Below are positions 52,346 through 64,000 of a stretch of 64,000 nt of DNA, piece by piece. Positions within the stretch are counted from its first letter, which is position 1; each line of letters opens with the position of its first letter. The DNA is from Cupriavidus basilensis (GTDB lineage: Bacteria; Pseudomonadota; Gammaproteobacteria; Burkholderiales; Burkholderiaceae): contig NZ_CP062803.1 of NCBI RefSeq assembly GCF_008801925.2, positions 1,860,001-1,924,000 on the forward strand. The letters run 5' to 3'. The notes beneath the pieces are model-generated. The model made no database searches, was not told the origin of the DNA, and saw nothing but the letters and a program-made list of their open reading frames with translations. The position numbers and the translations under genes are program-made.

Positions 52346-53404
52346 TCAATCGGCTTCCGATGCCCCTTTGAGCGAACCAATCTTCAGGGAACCGTCCTGG
52401 CGTTGCGCCTCGGGCGAGAAAGGAGAGCCGTGACCTGCGCTGTCTGCTTGCATGGCATTGGGGTGACGCTCGGCAAGGTCTTCCAGCAGCGTGGCCGATG
52501 GAATGAAGAACAGGCCGCCGGTGACTGCCCTGCTGAAGTCAAGCAGCCTGTCATAGTTTCCAGGTGGTCGCCCGACGAACATGTTCTCAAGCATCTGCTC
52601 CAGCGGCTTGGGCGAGCGGGCATACCCGATGAAGAACGTGCCAAACTCGCCTTTGCCCGGCTGGCCAAAAGGCATGTTGTCGCGCAGGATCTTCACCTCC
52701 TCCCCGTCTTCCTCGAGCGTGGTGAGCGAACTATGCGACGACGACGGCTTGACCGCGGCATCGAGCTCGATGTCCGACAGCTTCGTGCGGCCGATGATCC
52801 GCTCTTGCGTCTCGACGGAGAGGCTGTTCCAGCCCGCCATGTCATGCAGGTACTTTTGCACCATCACGTAGCTGCCTCCGGCGAACGAGGCGTCCTCATC
52901 GCCAATGATCGTGAAGCGGACGGACTCGGCGCCCGTCGGGTTCTCGGTGCCGTCGACGAAGCCGACCATGCTGCGCATGTCGAAATAGCGAAAGCCATGC
53001 ACTTCGTCAACCACCGACACGGCCGCGCCAAGCCGGCCCATCAACTGCGTTGCGAGTTCGAAGCACAGGTCCATCTGGTCGGCGCGAATGTGCAGGAGCA
53101 GGTCGCCCGGCGTCGCCATGGCGTGGCGGTCGCCGGCACCGAATTCGCGAAAGGGGTGCAAGCCAGCAGGGCGGGGGGCTCCGAACAGTCTGTCCCAGGC
53201 ATCCGAACCAAATCCGCAGACGCACGAGAGGTTGCCGCCGGGGACTCGCTTTCCCACGGCACGAACGAGGGCACCGATATCAGCGCACAATGCGCGCACG
53301 GTATCCGCGCTGTTCTCGCCCGCGGACAGGACCGCGACGATGAAGATCGCGCTACTGGTGATCGGACTAGATACGGCTTGCTGCTCGGGGATGATGTTTG
53401 CCAT
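52346..53404 (-). CDS. DyP-type haem peroxidase, encapsulin cargo
   Basis: 352 residues from the ATG at MANIIPEQQAV (the longer frame is not family-like). DyP features: GFVDGTENP (GxxDG with distal Asp), HSSLTT with the proximal haem His, FFIGYARSP with the distal Arg, and GGLFFIPSATLLEDL. It oxidises dyes and phenolics with H2O2. The C-terminal tail DGSLKIGSLKGASEAD is an encapsulin cargo-loading peptide (consensus LxIGSLKG), and the encapsulin gene lies directly upstream. The enzyme is therefore packaged inside a protein nanocompartment in the cytoplasm. Confidence 0.95.
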   Translation of the reverse strand: MANIIPEQQAVSSPITSSAIFIVAVLSAGENSADTVRALCADIGALVRAVGKRVPGGNLSCVCGFGSDAWDRLFGAPRPAGLHPFREFGAGDRHAMATPGDLLLHIRADQMDLCFELATQLMGRLGAAVSVVDEVHGFRYFDMRSMVGFVDGTENPTGAESVRFTIIGDEDASFAGGSYVMVQKYLHDMAGWNSLSVETQERIIGRTKLSDIELDAAVKPSSSHSSLTTLEEDGEEVKILRDNMPFGQPGKGEFGTFFIGYARSPKPLEQMLENMFVGRPPGNYDRLLDFSRAVTGGLFFIPSATLLEDLAERHPNAMQADSAGHGSPFSPEAQRQDGSLKIGSLKGASEAD

Positions 53405-53629
53405 GTTGACGAGTGTCTTCCAGGACGAGTTTCGAGAATGGTGGAGTGATAGATGACTGTTCGCGATAGCCGGACCGCCGTCTATCCTATCATTCAAAGG
53501 TGCCTATGCCTGGTGGATGGCCTGCTTGTCGCGCGGGAAGGTCAAGCTCGCCGAACGCAAGCGTCGCGGGTCGCCCCTGTGTTCATCGATCGGATGGTCG
53601 ACAGACATACGCGGCACTCGCCGGGTCAT

Positions 53630-54436
53630 CTAACGCTCCGAACTTCCAAGCACGACGGCTGCCTCGGCGGTCAGCATGAGGAAGGTGAGCGTTTCCTGAA
53701 AATATAGTCGAACGGTGGCTTCGGTATGGTCAAGGTAGCCGATCGATACGTCCTGGCCGACGTGCAGTTCGAAGTCGCCGCCCCGCGCGGTGAGCACTAC
53801 GCCGCCGTCCATCGCCGGCGCCCAGATGATGTCGCCGTCCACAAGCTGGCGAATGTCGCGCAGAACAGGATATCCGTTGTCAGTGGCCCCGCTCACGGCC
53901 GTGAATGGCTTGTCGCCCAGAAGTAGCCTGTAGGGCCCGTCGACACCAGCACGGCGCAACTGGTCCACCGCCTGCGCCACCACGGTTGGATATCCGCCGA
54001 TATCGGGTGGAAGGTCCAGCGCGGCATTGCTGGCACCCTGAGTGATTCCCTGAATCCCGGCCGCCGCATAGCCGTCGAAGACAATGCGATCCTCGGCCTG
54101 TGCGAGCTTGCGCGCCGCATCCTTCAGTGGCTGCAGGTCGGGATTGTTCGAACCACGTTCGACGCCATCCATCTCCTGGCGCGACAGCGCAAACGGGACC
54201 CGAAGTTCCACCAGCGCCCGCACATCGCGTTGGACCGCTTCGATGCCATCGCCTGGCGGGGTGATTTCCCGCAGCTGGCCAGTGCCGACCGCGGAAAATT
54301 CGAAACCCTTCGGTCCAACCAGATCGACAACACGCCGAGCGGCAAAGTAGCGTTTGAGGGTGCGAGATGCTTCCTGCTCAATCTGCTCCCAGGCACCTTC
54401 GGAGATTGGTGCCAACTGCCGATGGAGATTGTTCAT
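53630..54436 (-). CDS. Encapsulin (family 1 nanocompartment shell protein)
   Basis: 268 residues with an AAAGGAAG site. The sequence MNNLHRQLAPISEGAWEQIEQEASRTLKRYFAARRVVDLVGPKGFEFSAVGTG ... YRLLLGDKPFTAVSGATDNGYPVLRDIRQLVDGDIIWAPAMDGGVVLTARGGDFELHVGQDVSIGYLDHTEATVRLYFQETLTFLMLTAEAAVVL is the HK97-fold linocin-M18/encapsulin pattern, of usual length for T=1 shells. It self-assembles and takes up the DyP peroxidase encoded 225 bases downstream via its tail peptide. Likely induced by oxidative stress, but no OxyR-like site was identified. Confidence 0.95.
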   Translation of the reverse strand: MNNLHRQLAPISEGAWEQIEQEASRTLKRYFAARRVVDLVGPKGFEFSAVGTGQLREITPPGDGIEAVQRDVRALVELRVPFALSRQEMDGVERGSNNPDLQPLKDAARKLAQAEDRIVFDGYAAAGIQGITQGASNAALDLPPDIGGYPTVVAQAVDQLRRAGVDGPYRLLLGDKPFTAVSGATDNGYPVLRDIRQLVDGDIIWAPAMDGGVVLTARGGDFELHVGQDVSIGYLDHTEATVRLYFQETLTFLMLTAEAAVVLGSSER

Positions 54437-55019
54437 TTGAAGGCTTCCTTTGACTGGCCGCTACACGTCGGAGGTCATGCGTCGGATAGTCATGCCGTTT
54501 TCGTTGGATGTCTGGTGTTCGCTTCTTTCAACCGCGGCCTCCGGCGTGCCGGGCGTGCGCGTCGTTGCGTTGTTGCGTTGTTGCTCGAGCATTCTCAATG
54601 AACGTCACAGGCCGGGCAAGAGCACAGCAAGGCTTCTGCCGCATCGTATTGTGCAAGCCGATCCCACTGTGCTCTAAACGGTGCTCGCCGCCACGCCCGG
54701 AGATCAGGAACCGTGCCGCCGCATCCAGTCCTCTTTCGCGGAACGGAGGGGAAAGAGGGACAGCACAGTCCACGCGTACCGGTCGTTCTCAACTGTATCT
54801 TTGCGGCGGCCTGGCGATCAGCTATGTTAGCCACAGGCTGATGTTGCTGCGACGAACTCGGAAGCGCACCAAAACGTACCAGGACGAGGGCAGAAGAATC
54901 AGTCAACACCTGGATGATTCCAGTGGCCTGCCGGCCTCGCATCTCCAGAACAACCCGGCTGCCATGCCGCAACCGATTCGAACAGTCTGAAGGCTTTGAC
55001 CAACAGGGATCTTCACGCC
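54437..55019. other. Intergenic region without a supported gene
   Basis: 583 bases between the divergent encapsulin and Clp genes. It must hold both promoters; no reliable heat-shock (sigma-32) promoter or dyad could be picked by eye, and no ORF has family sequence. Confidence 0.4.
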
Positions 55020-57800
<2,781 letters not shown>

Positions 57801-57869
57801 TGGACGGCGAGACGCGCCAGGCCGGCTCGATTGCATGGCGGCACCATGTTCATCCATGGAGTTCGTCAA

Positions 57870-58208
57870 ATGACGAATCGACGCGAAGTGCCGGGCATCA
57901 GGGAATACGACGGCCCTGCTGGCGGCTGGGGGCGCTGCGAGCGGCGGCCCAGGCCATCAGGCTGCAGAGGGAAACCATCTAGGCCCCGATCACGCTGCTT
58001 CGCACGAATCAGCCGGACGGCTTCGATTGCCCGGGATGCGCCTGGCCCGACGTTCTTCGCGAGCAATACCGTGTCATCGCTGCTGCAGCGGTCGGATTTC
58101 GAGCTGGAGGACATGGGCCGGCTGACGCATCCGCTCGCGTACGACCGTGCCACGGATACATTGCGGGCTGTCGAATGGGACGAGGCGTTCGGCCGGCAAT
58201 TGAATTGA
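57870..58208 (+). pseudogene. Decayed 5' fragment of an FdhF/YdeP-type molybdopterin oxidoreductase
   Basis: Three reading frames in order encode pieces of one conserved N-terminus: MTNRREVPGIREYDGPAGGWG, then ALRAAAQAIRLQRETI, then PITLLRTNQPDGFDCPGCAWPD, and, after an apparent deletion, FFASNTVSSLLQRSDFELEDMGRLTHPLAYD. This order matches the start of the FdhF/YdeP family (Fe-S and molybdopterin oxidoreductase, CPGCAWP motif). At least two frameshifts, an internal deletion and loss of the other 600 or more residues make it non-functional. Confidence 0.8.
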
Positions 58209-58242
58209 CGACGGAGGCACCGGGCATCGCCTGGCGCCGATG

Positions 58243-59130
58243 CTATTCCTCGCCCGCCTTGTATTGCTGCTCGAGGCGGTCGAACCGCACCTTGTTTACC
58301 AGTCGCTGGCGTTCGCTGAACGATGCGACCAGCGACGGATCCTCGTCCAGCCGCCCGCTGTCGCGCAGCACGGTCAATGCCTGCTGCATGCCGTGGACCG
58401 CGCCTTGCAGCGCCGCGTTCGCGTACAGCACGATGCCGTAGCCCAGTTTGCCGAGTTCGTCGCGCGGCAGGGTCGGCGTTTTGCCGCCGATCACGACATT
58501 GATCAGTTGGGGCGTATCGAACAGCGCGGGCAGGCGCTGGATATCGGCGAGCGACTCTGTCGCCTCGATAAAGAGCACATCCGCGCCGGCCTCGACGAAA
58601 CGATGCCCGCGCTCGATCGCGGCTTCGATGCCGTGCCCGGCGCAGGCGTCGGTGCGGCCCACGATCAGCAGGTTGCTGTCTTCCCGCGCATCAACGGCCG
58701 CGTGGAGCTTGCCGATCATCTCGCTGGTCGAAATGACCGCCTTTCCGGCAAAGTGGCCGCATTTCTTTGGCAGCACCTGATCCTCGATCTGGATGGCGTC
58801 GGCACCTGCGCGCTCAAGCGTGCGCACCGCGTGGCGCACGTTCAGCGCATTGCCGAAGCCCGTGTCCGCGTCGACGATCAGCGGCAGGTCAACGGCATCG
58901 CGCACGCGGGCCGTATGCTCGGCAATATCCTGCAGCCCGATAAAGGCCATATCGGGCAGCCCTAACGACATATTGGTCACGCCAGCCCCCGTCAGGTACA
59001 GCGCCTCGAAGCCGGCGTCCTCGATGATGCGGGCACTTAGCGCGTTGAACGCGCCGGGCACCAGCAGGCCCCTGCGCTCGTCGACCTTGCGGCGGAATGC
59101 CGCGCGGCGGCTGGCTGAATGAGATGACAT
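58243..59130 (-). CDS. Isocitrate lyase/PEP mutase-superfamily enzyme
   Basis: 295 residues; AGAGGTAAG precedes ATG. Alpha/beta-barrel with [46 protein letters not shown] (metal Asp), [16 protein letters not shown] (the mobile KKCGH active-site loop), VGRTDA and IFIEA-like LFIEATES. Members cleave or decarboxylate C-C bonds (2-methylisocitrate lyase, oxaloacetate decarboxylase, carboxyvinyl-phosphonate mutase). Its divergent PrpR-like activator and a sigma-54 promoter suggest an inducible catabolic lyase; since no prpC or acnD is near, 2-methylisocitrate is not certain as the substrate. Confidence 0.88.
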   Translation of the reverse strand: MSSHSASRRAAFRRKVDERRGLLVPGAFNALSARIIEDAGFEALYLTGAGVTNMSLGLPDMAFIGLQDIAEHTARVRDAVDLPLIVDADTGFGNALNVRHAVRTLERAGADAIQIEDQVLPKKCGHFAGKAVISTSEMIGKLHAAVDAREDSNLLIVGRTDACAGHGIEAAIERGHRFVEAGADVLFIEATESLADIQRLPALFDTPQLINVVIGGKTPTLPRDELGKLGYGIVLYANAALQGAVHGMQQALTVLRDSGRLDEDPSLVASFSERQRLVNKVRFDRLEQQYKAGEE

Positions 59131-59172
59131 GGCACTTACCTCTGGACTCTGAAAGAAGGAGACACCCTTTCA

Positions 59173-59188
59173 GCACAATCCATGCCAA
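59173..59188 (-). promoter_or_regulatory. Sigma-54 (-24/-12) promoter of the lyase gene
   Basis: On the minus strand TTGGCATGGATTGTGC has the invariant GG-N10-GC of RpoN promoters. The start point would fall near 59161, about 30 bases before the lyase ATG. Confidence 0.7.
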
Positions 59189-59282
59189 CGGCTGGCATTT
59201 TCATATCTCACGATAAATCAATAACTTACGCGCGTTCTCCGACGCGTGATTCGTGCGAGAATGTTTCTTCTTTTTTTGAGGC

Positions 59283-59306
59283 GTTTCGCGAAACGTTTCG
59301 TGGAAC
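59283..59306. promoter_or_regulatory. Tandem 12-bp palindromes, probable enhancer (UAS) for the PrpR-like activator
   Basis: GTTTCGCGAAAC (perfect palindrome) is followed directly by GTTTCGTGGAAC (near-palindrome). They lie about 120-145 bp upstream of the predicted sigma-54 start, the normal distance for activator hexamer sites, and 29-52 bp before the regulator's start codon, so they may also autoregulate it. Confidence 0.7.
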
Positions 59307-59334
59307 ATTGCACGCCAGCTGGAGGAGACCTTTC

Positions 59335-61281
59335 GTGCCGACGCTCTCTCAATTCACTCCCGTTGCGCGGCACGACGCGCATCGGCCCGGCATTGCCCTG
59401 GTCAGTATCAGCCGCCTGCAAGCGTTGTGCGAAACCGTGGCGCCGCGCTACAGCGACCGGGCGAAGATACTTGCGGTACGGGAAGGGTATGGCGCCGCGG
59501 TCGCCGCGCTGCAGGCATACGTCGACGCGGGCACCGTGGATGTCGTGCTTGCGGCGGGATCGAACGGCGCCTATCTGCGCGATCACCTGAGCGTGCCCGT
59601 GGTGATGGTCAAGGTAAACGGCTTTGACGTGCTCAGCGGGATCGCGCAAGCCGCTTCGGCCTGGCCGGGAGAGCGGGTCGGGCTCGTCCTGCATGAGACG
59701 GTTTCGCATGAGCTTGACGATCTGCGGGCCTGGTTGAAGGTGGATCTGCTCCAACGCGCCTATCGCTCGATCGACGAGGTACGGACCGTGGTCGCATCGC
59801 TTGCCGCGGAGGGTTGCACGGTCATCATCGGACCCGGCATGGCGTGCGACTTCGCACAGCAGGCCGGCCTTGATAGCGTGTTCTTGTACTCCCTTGGGGC
59901 GGTCGAAGAAGCCTTCGAGCGCTCGATCGAGCTGGCCAGGGTCAGCCGGCACAAGGAGTCAAAGCGCGTGCGCTTGAACACCATCGTGGCGCACCTGCGC
60001 GATGGCGTGGCGGCGTTCGACGACGCCGGGCAGCTCGAAGCCGTCAATCCTGCCATGGTCGGCCTGCTCGGGCTGGCTGGCGACAAGGATATCCCGCGTC
60101 AGCTGACGGCTGCGGTGGGGCCCTTCCTGCGCGAATCCATCAGCACCGAAGGCCCGCTGGAAGAAAGGATCGCGCGCATCGGCGGGCGGGCGCTGATCGT
60201 GACCTGCCTGCCCATCGTCGAGCATGGCCTGCGTACCGGCTCGGTGGTGACGGTGCAGGACGCGCAGGCCGCGCAGCGGATCGACCGGTCATTGCGGACC
60301 ACCCAGCGCCCGACGCAGCTGGTCGCACGGCACAGCCTGGACGACCTGACCGGCAGCTCCGCCGCGCTGGACAGGGTGCGGCGCCTCGCGCGTGCCGGCG
60401 CGGCGCATGATGCGACCATACTGCTGACGGGCGAGAGCGGGACAGGCAAGGAGCTGGTCGCCCAGGGCATTCACAATGCGAGCGCCCGCCGCGGCAACCC
60501 CTTCGTCGCCTTCAATTGCGCGGCCTTGCCGGAGGGCCTGATAGAGAGTGAACTGTTCGGGCATGAGGACGGCGCGTTCACGGGCGCGCGGCGCGGAGGC
60601 AGGCCTGGATTGTTCGAGACCGCCCACACCGGGACGATTTTCCTCGATGAGATCGGCGAGATGCCGGCGGCCCTGCAAAGCCGGCTGTTGCGCGTATTGC
60701 AGGAACGCGAGGTCATGAAGCTAGGCTCGGGGCGCGCCACGCCGATCGATGTGCGCGTCATCGCGGCGACGCACCGGGACCTGCACGCCCTGGTGGCAAA
60801 GGGCCTGTTTCGCGCAGACCTTTACTTCCGGCTGAACCTGCTGCAGATCGCGCTGCCGGCATTGCGCGACCGGCGCGGCGACATACCGGAACTGGCGCGC
60901 CACCTGGTCAAGCGCAGCATCGCGCAATATGGCTTGCCGCACGAAGTCATGGCGCGTGCGCTGGAACTGCTGGTACCCCTGTTCAACGGATACGCATGGC
61001 CGGGCAACGTGCGCGAACTGGAAAATCTGCTGACCCGCGCGGCCATTTACCTTGGCGATCCCCAGGCCGGATCCATGCAGGAGATTCGCGCTGTGTTTCC
61101 CGAGTTCGAGCGAATGCGCCCGGAGCTGCCGGCGCCTGGTAGCGATGCACCGCGGCCTGCGCTGACCCGCGCCGACGTACTGCTTGCGCTCGAACAGGCC
61201 GGCGGCAACCGCGCCGAGGCCAGCAGGCAACTGGGGATCGGGCGCACCACGTTGTGGCGGATGCTGAAGACGGGAGCGTAG
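59335..61281 (+). CDS. Sigma-54-dependent activator, PrpR-like
   Basis: 648 residues from GTG 59335, chosen because GGAGGAGA stands seven bases before it; the earlier ATG at 59182 would overlap the sigma-54 promoter. The N-terminal PrpR sensor domain ([40 protein letters not shown] ... [27 protein letters not shown]) is followed by a PAS-like segment, an AAA+ domain ([44 protein letters not shown]) and a Fis-type HTH ([27 protein letters not shown]). It drives RpoN transcription of the divergent lyase gene, presumably on binding a catabolite. Confidence 0.93.
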   Translation: MPTLSQFTPVARHDAHRPGIALVSISRLQALCETVAPRYSDRAKILAVREGYGAAVAALQAYVDAGTVDVVLAAGSNGAYLRDHLSVPVVMVKVNGFDVLSGIAQAASAWPGERVGLVLHETVSHELDDLRAWLKVDLLQRAYRSIDEVRTVVASLAAEGCTVIIGPGMACDFAQQAGLDSVFLYSLGAVEEAFERSIELARVSRHKESKRVRLNTIVAHLRDGVAAFDDAGQLEAVNPAMVGLLGLAGDKDIPRQLTAAVGPFLRESISTEGPLEERIARIGGRALIVTCLPIVEHGLRTGSVVTVQDAQAAQRIDRSLRTTQRPTQLVARHSLDDLTGSSAALDRVRRLARAGAAHDATILLTGESGTGKELVAQGIHNASARRGNPFVAFNCAALPEGLIESELFGHEDGAFTGARRGGRPGLFETAHTGTIFLDEIGEMPAALQSRLLRVLQEREVMKLGSGRATPIDVRVIAATHRDLHALVAKGLFRADLYFRLNLLQIALPALRDRRGDIPELARHLVKRSIAQYGLPHEVMARALELLVPLFNGYAWPGNVRELENLLTRAAIYLGDPQAGSMQEIRAVFPEFERMRPELPAPGSDAPRPALTRADVLLALEQAGGNRAEASRQLGIGRTTLWRMLKTGA

Positions 61282-61314
61282 GCCGATTCCGCGCCGGGCG
61301 CGCATGCATCGAGC

Positions 61315-62847
61315 TCAATGCCGGGCTGGCTCCGGATCGCCCGGCCATTCTCCGCCGAGCGCCCGATACAGCTGCACGGCCGCCAGCGCCTGCGCCGTTT
61401 GCGTCTGGATCAGTTCGTCCTCCCGCTGCAGCGCGCCGACGCGCGCGGACAGCACATCCTGCAGCGTGCGCTGTCCGCCTTCGTAGAGGCGCGTGGCGTT
61501 CTGGCTGTTGCGCTGCGCGGTGGCGACCACGTCGGCCAGCCGGGCGCCGCGCTGGTCCAGGCTGCTGCGCTGGCTGTAGGCGTTGTCCACTTCCTCCAGC
61601 GTGCGCAGTACCGTCTGGTTGTATTCCGCCTGCGCGGCCTGCAGGCGGGCGTCGCCGGCATCGATGCCGGCCTGGATGCGGCCTGCGGTGAAGATCGGCA
61701 ACTGCACGCCGACGCCCACCAGCCCGCCGGTGCCGCTCAGCGCCGGCAGCCCGTCCACGTGCAGGCGCCCGTCCTGGCCGAGGAACGTCAGGTAAAACCG
61801 GGGAAACTGTTCTGCCTTGGCGCTGCCGAGCCTGGCAGCCTGCGCGCGTACCAGCGCGGCCATGGCGCGCACATCCGGGCGCCGCTCGATCACGTCCGAC
61901 GGCACCTGCCCGGCGGGCGGGGACGGCACGAAGAACGCGGGCGGCGGCGAAAGCGCCGCCGCGGCCTGCGGCACCTGGCCGGCAAGCACTGCAAGGCGGC
62001 GTTCCCGCATCGAGATCTGGCTCGTCAGCACCGGGCGCTGCGCCTGCAATGCGCCAAGCTGTTCGCTCACGCGCTCGACATCGTAGGACTGCGCCTGTCC
62101 GGCCGCGTAGCGCGCGCGGGTATAGCTCAGCAACTGGCCGACGATTTCCGTGCTCCGATCCAGTTGCTGCATGCGGCGCTGCAGGCCGCGCGCCGCCAGG
62201 TAGTTCTCGGCCACGTCGGCAGCGATCACCAGGCGCGTGCCGCGCAGGCGCTCCTCGGCGCTCAGCGCAACGGCGGCCGCGGCTTGGGCGTCGCTGCGGC
62301 GGGCGCCGAAGACGTCGACCTCCCAGGCCACGGTCAGTCCGGCAAGATGTCCGTCCAGGCCGGGCGAGGTATCCGGCAGGCCCGGGGGGCTGCGCAAGTC
62401 GGCCACGCCGCGCGCCGCGCGCGCCTGCGCCGACAGCGTCGGGTAGAGCGCCGATTCCGCAACCTGCCCGATCGCGCGTGCCTCCGCCACACGCGCCTGG
62501 GCCACGCGCAGATCGAGATTGGCCGCCAGCGCCTTGGTCACGCGCTGCGTCAGTTCCGGGTCGTTCCAGTTCTGCCACCACTGCGCCAGGTCCTGCGCCC
62601 CGGCCGGCGTGCCCTCGGCGGGGGCTTCGCTGAACGCGGCCGGCGCCGCGATGCTGTCTGGCACGGTGACATCGACCGTGGCGCAGCCGGCCAGGCCGGC
62701 TGCGGCGATGCTTGCGATGCCTGCAATGAGGCCGGCGAGGATGCCGCGTCGTGGATAAGTACTCAAGGCGGAAATCCGTTGTGTGGGCGGGCTGGGGGAA
62801 AGGCGGGCGTGGTAAGGGTGGTAAGCGTGGTATGTGTGTCCAGGCAT
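61315..62847 (-). CDS. Outer-membrane efflux lipoprotein (OprM/NodT family)
   Basis: 510 residues. It starts six bases after the permease stop, with AAGGA upstream. A lipobox LAGC (about residues 52-55) lies after a long N-terminal leader. Then comes the TolC-type duplicated coiled-coil barrel: WWQNWNDPELTQRVTKALAANLDLRVAQARVAEARA, AWEVDVFGARRSDAQAA, IERRPDVRAMAALVRAQAARLGSAKAEQFPRF and QLPIFTAGRIQAGIDAGDARLQAAQAEYNQTVLRTLEEVDNAYS. It forms the outer-membrane exit duct for the ABC exporter encoded just upstream. Confidence 0.93.
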   Translation of the reverse strand: MPGHTYHAYHPYHARLSPSPPTQRISALSTYPRRGILAGLIAGIASIAAAGLAGCATVDVTVPDSIAAPAAFSEAPAEGTPAGAQDLAQWWQNWNDPELTQRVTKALAANLDLRVAQARVAEARAIGQVAESALYPTLSAQARAARGVADLRSPPGLPDTSPGLDGHLAGLTVAWEVDVFGARRSDAQAAAAVALSAEERLRGTRLVIAADVAENYLAARGLQRRMQQLDRSTEIVGQLLSYTRARYAAGQAQSYDVERVSEQLGALQAQRPVLTSQISMRERRLAVLAGQVPQAAAALSPPPAFFVPSPPAGQVPSDVIERRPDVRAMAALVRAQAARLGSAKAEQFPRFYLTFLGQDGRLHVDGLPALSGTGGLVGVGVQLPIFTAGRIQAGIDAGDARLQAAQAEYNQTVLRTLEEVDNAYSQRSSLDQRGARLADVVATAQRNSQNATRLYEGGQRTLQDVLSARVGALQREDELIQTQTAQALAAVQLYRALGGEWPGDPEPARH

Positions 62848-62853
62848 GGCGGT

Positions 62854-63981
62854 CTATCCTTGCTGTGCCAGCATGGAGCGGAACCGTGTCAGCGCCAGGG
62901 CCAGGAAGATCCCGCCCGCGGCGGTGACGCCGAGCAACTGCGGCCACACCACATCCACGCCCGCGCCGCGGAACAGGATGGCCTGCGTGAGCGTGACGAA
63001 CTGGGTGGTCGGCAGGAACTGCACCGCGTGCTGCATGGCCTGCGGCATGCTCTGCACCGGCGTGGCGGCGCCGGACAGCAGGTAGGCAACGGCATAGGTC
63101 GGCACCGCCAGCAGGCCGAACTGCGGCATCGCCGGCGCGATGGTCGCCAGCCACATGCCGAGCGCCGTCACAGAGAACAGGTAGAGCGCGGTGCTCAGCG
63201 CAAAGAGCCCCATCGAACCTGTCAGTGGCACATCCAGCCACAGATGCACCACCAGCCACAGCGACAGCAGGGACGCCAGGAAGATCACTGCGCCATTGGC
63301 CAGGATCTTCGCCACCGCGATCTCGCTGGCGCGCACCGGCATCACCAGCAAGTGCTCGATGGTGCCGTGCTCGCGCTCGCGGATCACCGCCGCGCCCACC
63401 AAAATGATGGCCAGCACCGTGATATTCACCACGATCTGCATGGTCGACGTGAACCAGTGCGACTCCGTATTGGGATTGAACAGCACCGTGCTCTGCGCAC
63501 GCACGGGCAGTTGCGCCTCGATGCCCCGCGCGTGCAGGAATTCAAGCGCCTCACGCGTGAAGATCTGCTGCAGGTAGCTGGCCCCCAGGCCAGCCTGGGT
63601 CATCGCGGTGGCATCGACCAGCACCTGCACCGCCGGCGTTCTTCCCGCCAGCACGTCGGCTTCGAAGCGCGGCGGGATCTCGATGGCAAAGATATAGCGT
63701 CCCCGGTCCAGCTGCGCATCGACGGCGTGCCGGTCCACATCCACCGGCGTCTTGAAATACGGCGGCCGGATCGCATCGCGCAAGCGGCGCGAGAGCTCGG
63801 AGTGGTCGGCATCCACGATGGCCACCGATGCGTTCGACACCTCGGCCTTGATGCCCTTGGCGACCGAATGCACGGCCAGCGTGAAGGCAAAGACGATCAG
63901 CGCCATCAGCGTCGCATCGCTGAACAGGCTGCGCAGCTCCTTGCCGCACAGCCTGGCCACGTTCTTGCACCATGGATTCAT
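62854..63981 (-). CDS. ABC-2 type exporter permease (YhhJ/YbhR-like)
   Basis: 375 residues. TM1 (DATLMALIVFAFTLAVHSVA), a large periplasmic domain (about 45-180), and five clustered TM helices at the C-terminus (VVNITVLAIILVGAAVIREREHGTIEHLLVMPVRASEIAVAKI is the typical ABC-2 segment with the E-RE-GT-E-L motif). With its ATPase, a membrane-fusion protein and the OprM-like duct it should form a tripartite drug or lipid exporter. Its ATG overlaps the preceding gene's stop (ATGA). Confidence 0.9.
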   Translation of the reverse strand: MNPWCKNVARLCGKELRSLFSDATLMALIVFAFTLAVHSVAKGIKAEVSNASVAIVDADHSELSRRLRDAIRPPYFKTPVDVDRHAVDAQLDRGRYIFAIEIPPRFEADVLAGRTPAVQVLVDATAMTQAGLGASYLQQIFTREALEFLHARGIEAQLPVRAQSTVLFNPNTESHWFTSTMQIVVNITVLAIILVGAAVIREREHGTIEHLLVMPVRASEIAVAKILANGAVIFLASLLSLWLVVHLWLDVPLTGSMGLFALSTALYLFSVTALGMWLATIAPAMPQFGLLAVPTYAVAYLLSGAATPVQSMPQAMQHAVQFLPTTQFVTLTQAILFRGAGVDVVWPQLLGVTAAGGIFLALALTRFRSMLAQQG

Positions 63982-64000
63982 CGCGGCATCTCCCGGCTAC
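63978..64000 (-). CDS. End of the upstream exporter gene (probable ABC ATPase), partial
   Basis: The last codons read SREMPR-stop, overlapping the permease start by ATGA, which indicates translational coupling. An ATP-binding protein of the same exporter is expected here from the usual gene order, but seven codons cannot prove it. Confidence 0.35.

Noticed and set aside
60983..63259. 758-codon minus-strand ORF spanning the efflux lipoprotein and permease genes
   Set aside because: Crosses three real gene boundaries with Arg/Gly/Ala-rich shadow sequence; the OprM and ABC-2 frames fit the known families.

Overview
The window is a high-GC betaproteobacterial segment, most like a Cupriavidus/Ralstonia-type Burkholderiaceae replicon: there is a phasin (PHA granules), many LysR regulators paired with divergent catabolic genes, a PagL-type lipid A deacylase, a chromosomal-type class D beta-lactamase, and strong GC3 bias in most genes. 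Genus is inferred from protein style only. No rRNA, tRNA, CRISPR array, transposase or integrase was seen.

Layout. 1-10.7 kb: catabolic and envelope genes: a RuBisCO-like protein next to a four-carbon acid sugar kinase with a divergent LysR gene; an SDR/LysR pair; a phasin; two multi-pass membrane proteins; a PagL-like deacylase; a LysR/alpha-beta hydrolase pair. 10.7-15.5 kb: an exported M20 amidohydrolase and a large autotransporter cut by one in-frame amber codon. 15.8-38.7 kb: a surface-adhesion island holding a TM protein, a possible small RNA, a two-partner secretion pair (compact TpsA with a proline-rich repeat tail, and TpsB), a chaperone-usher fimbrial operon with four adhesin-type subunits, and its probable control module: two RcsB-like response regulators (one without the phosphoacceptor Asp), a REC-EAL protein with a degenerate receiver, and an RcsC-like hybrid sensor kinase with HPt.

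The most interesting pattern is an 18-bp dyad, roughly AATMGGAC-RA-GTMYGATT, found nine times in this island only in non-coding DNA. It lies upstream of the autotransporter, the TM protein/candidate sRNA, TpsB, the last fimbrial adhesin gene, the degenerate RcsB-like gene (two copies) and the REC-EAL gene. Its best copy contains a 14-bp palindrome that matches the enterobacterial RcsAB box at 10 of 14 positions. I read this as a local RcsB-type regulon that co-ordinates all the adhesins with c-di-GMP turnover, in the manner of the Pseudomonas Roc/Rcs/Pvr systems. That reading is inference.

38.9-49.7 kb: envelope genes, including a BlaI repressor, a BlaR1-like M56 protease fused to an S11 penicillin-binding-type domain (not the usual class D sensor) and an OXA-type beta-lactamase; then an acyltransferase, an MscS channel, an outer-membrane barrel, and DUF3300/DUF2950 genes. 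50-58.2 kb: a MocR-type regulator, an encapsulin with a DyP peroxidase carrying a cargo-loading peptide, a Clp disaggregase with an N-terminal zinc-finger-like domain, and a decayed molybdopterin oxidoreductase fragment. 58.2-64 kb: an isocitrate-lyase-superfamily enzyme with a sigma-54 promoter and tandem enhancer palindromes, its PrpR-like activator, and an ABC exporter with an OprM-type outer-membrane lipoprotein running off the end of the window.
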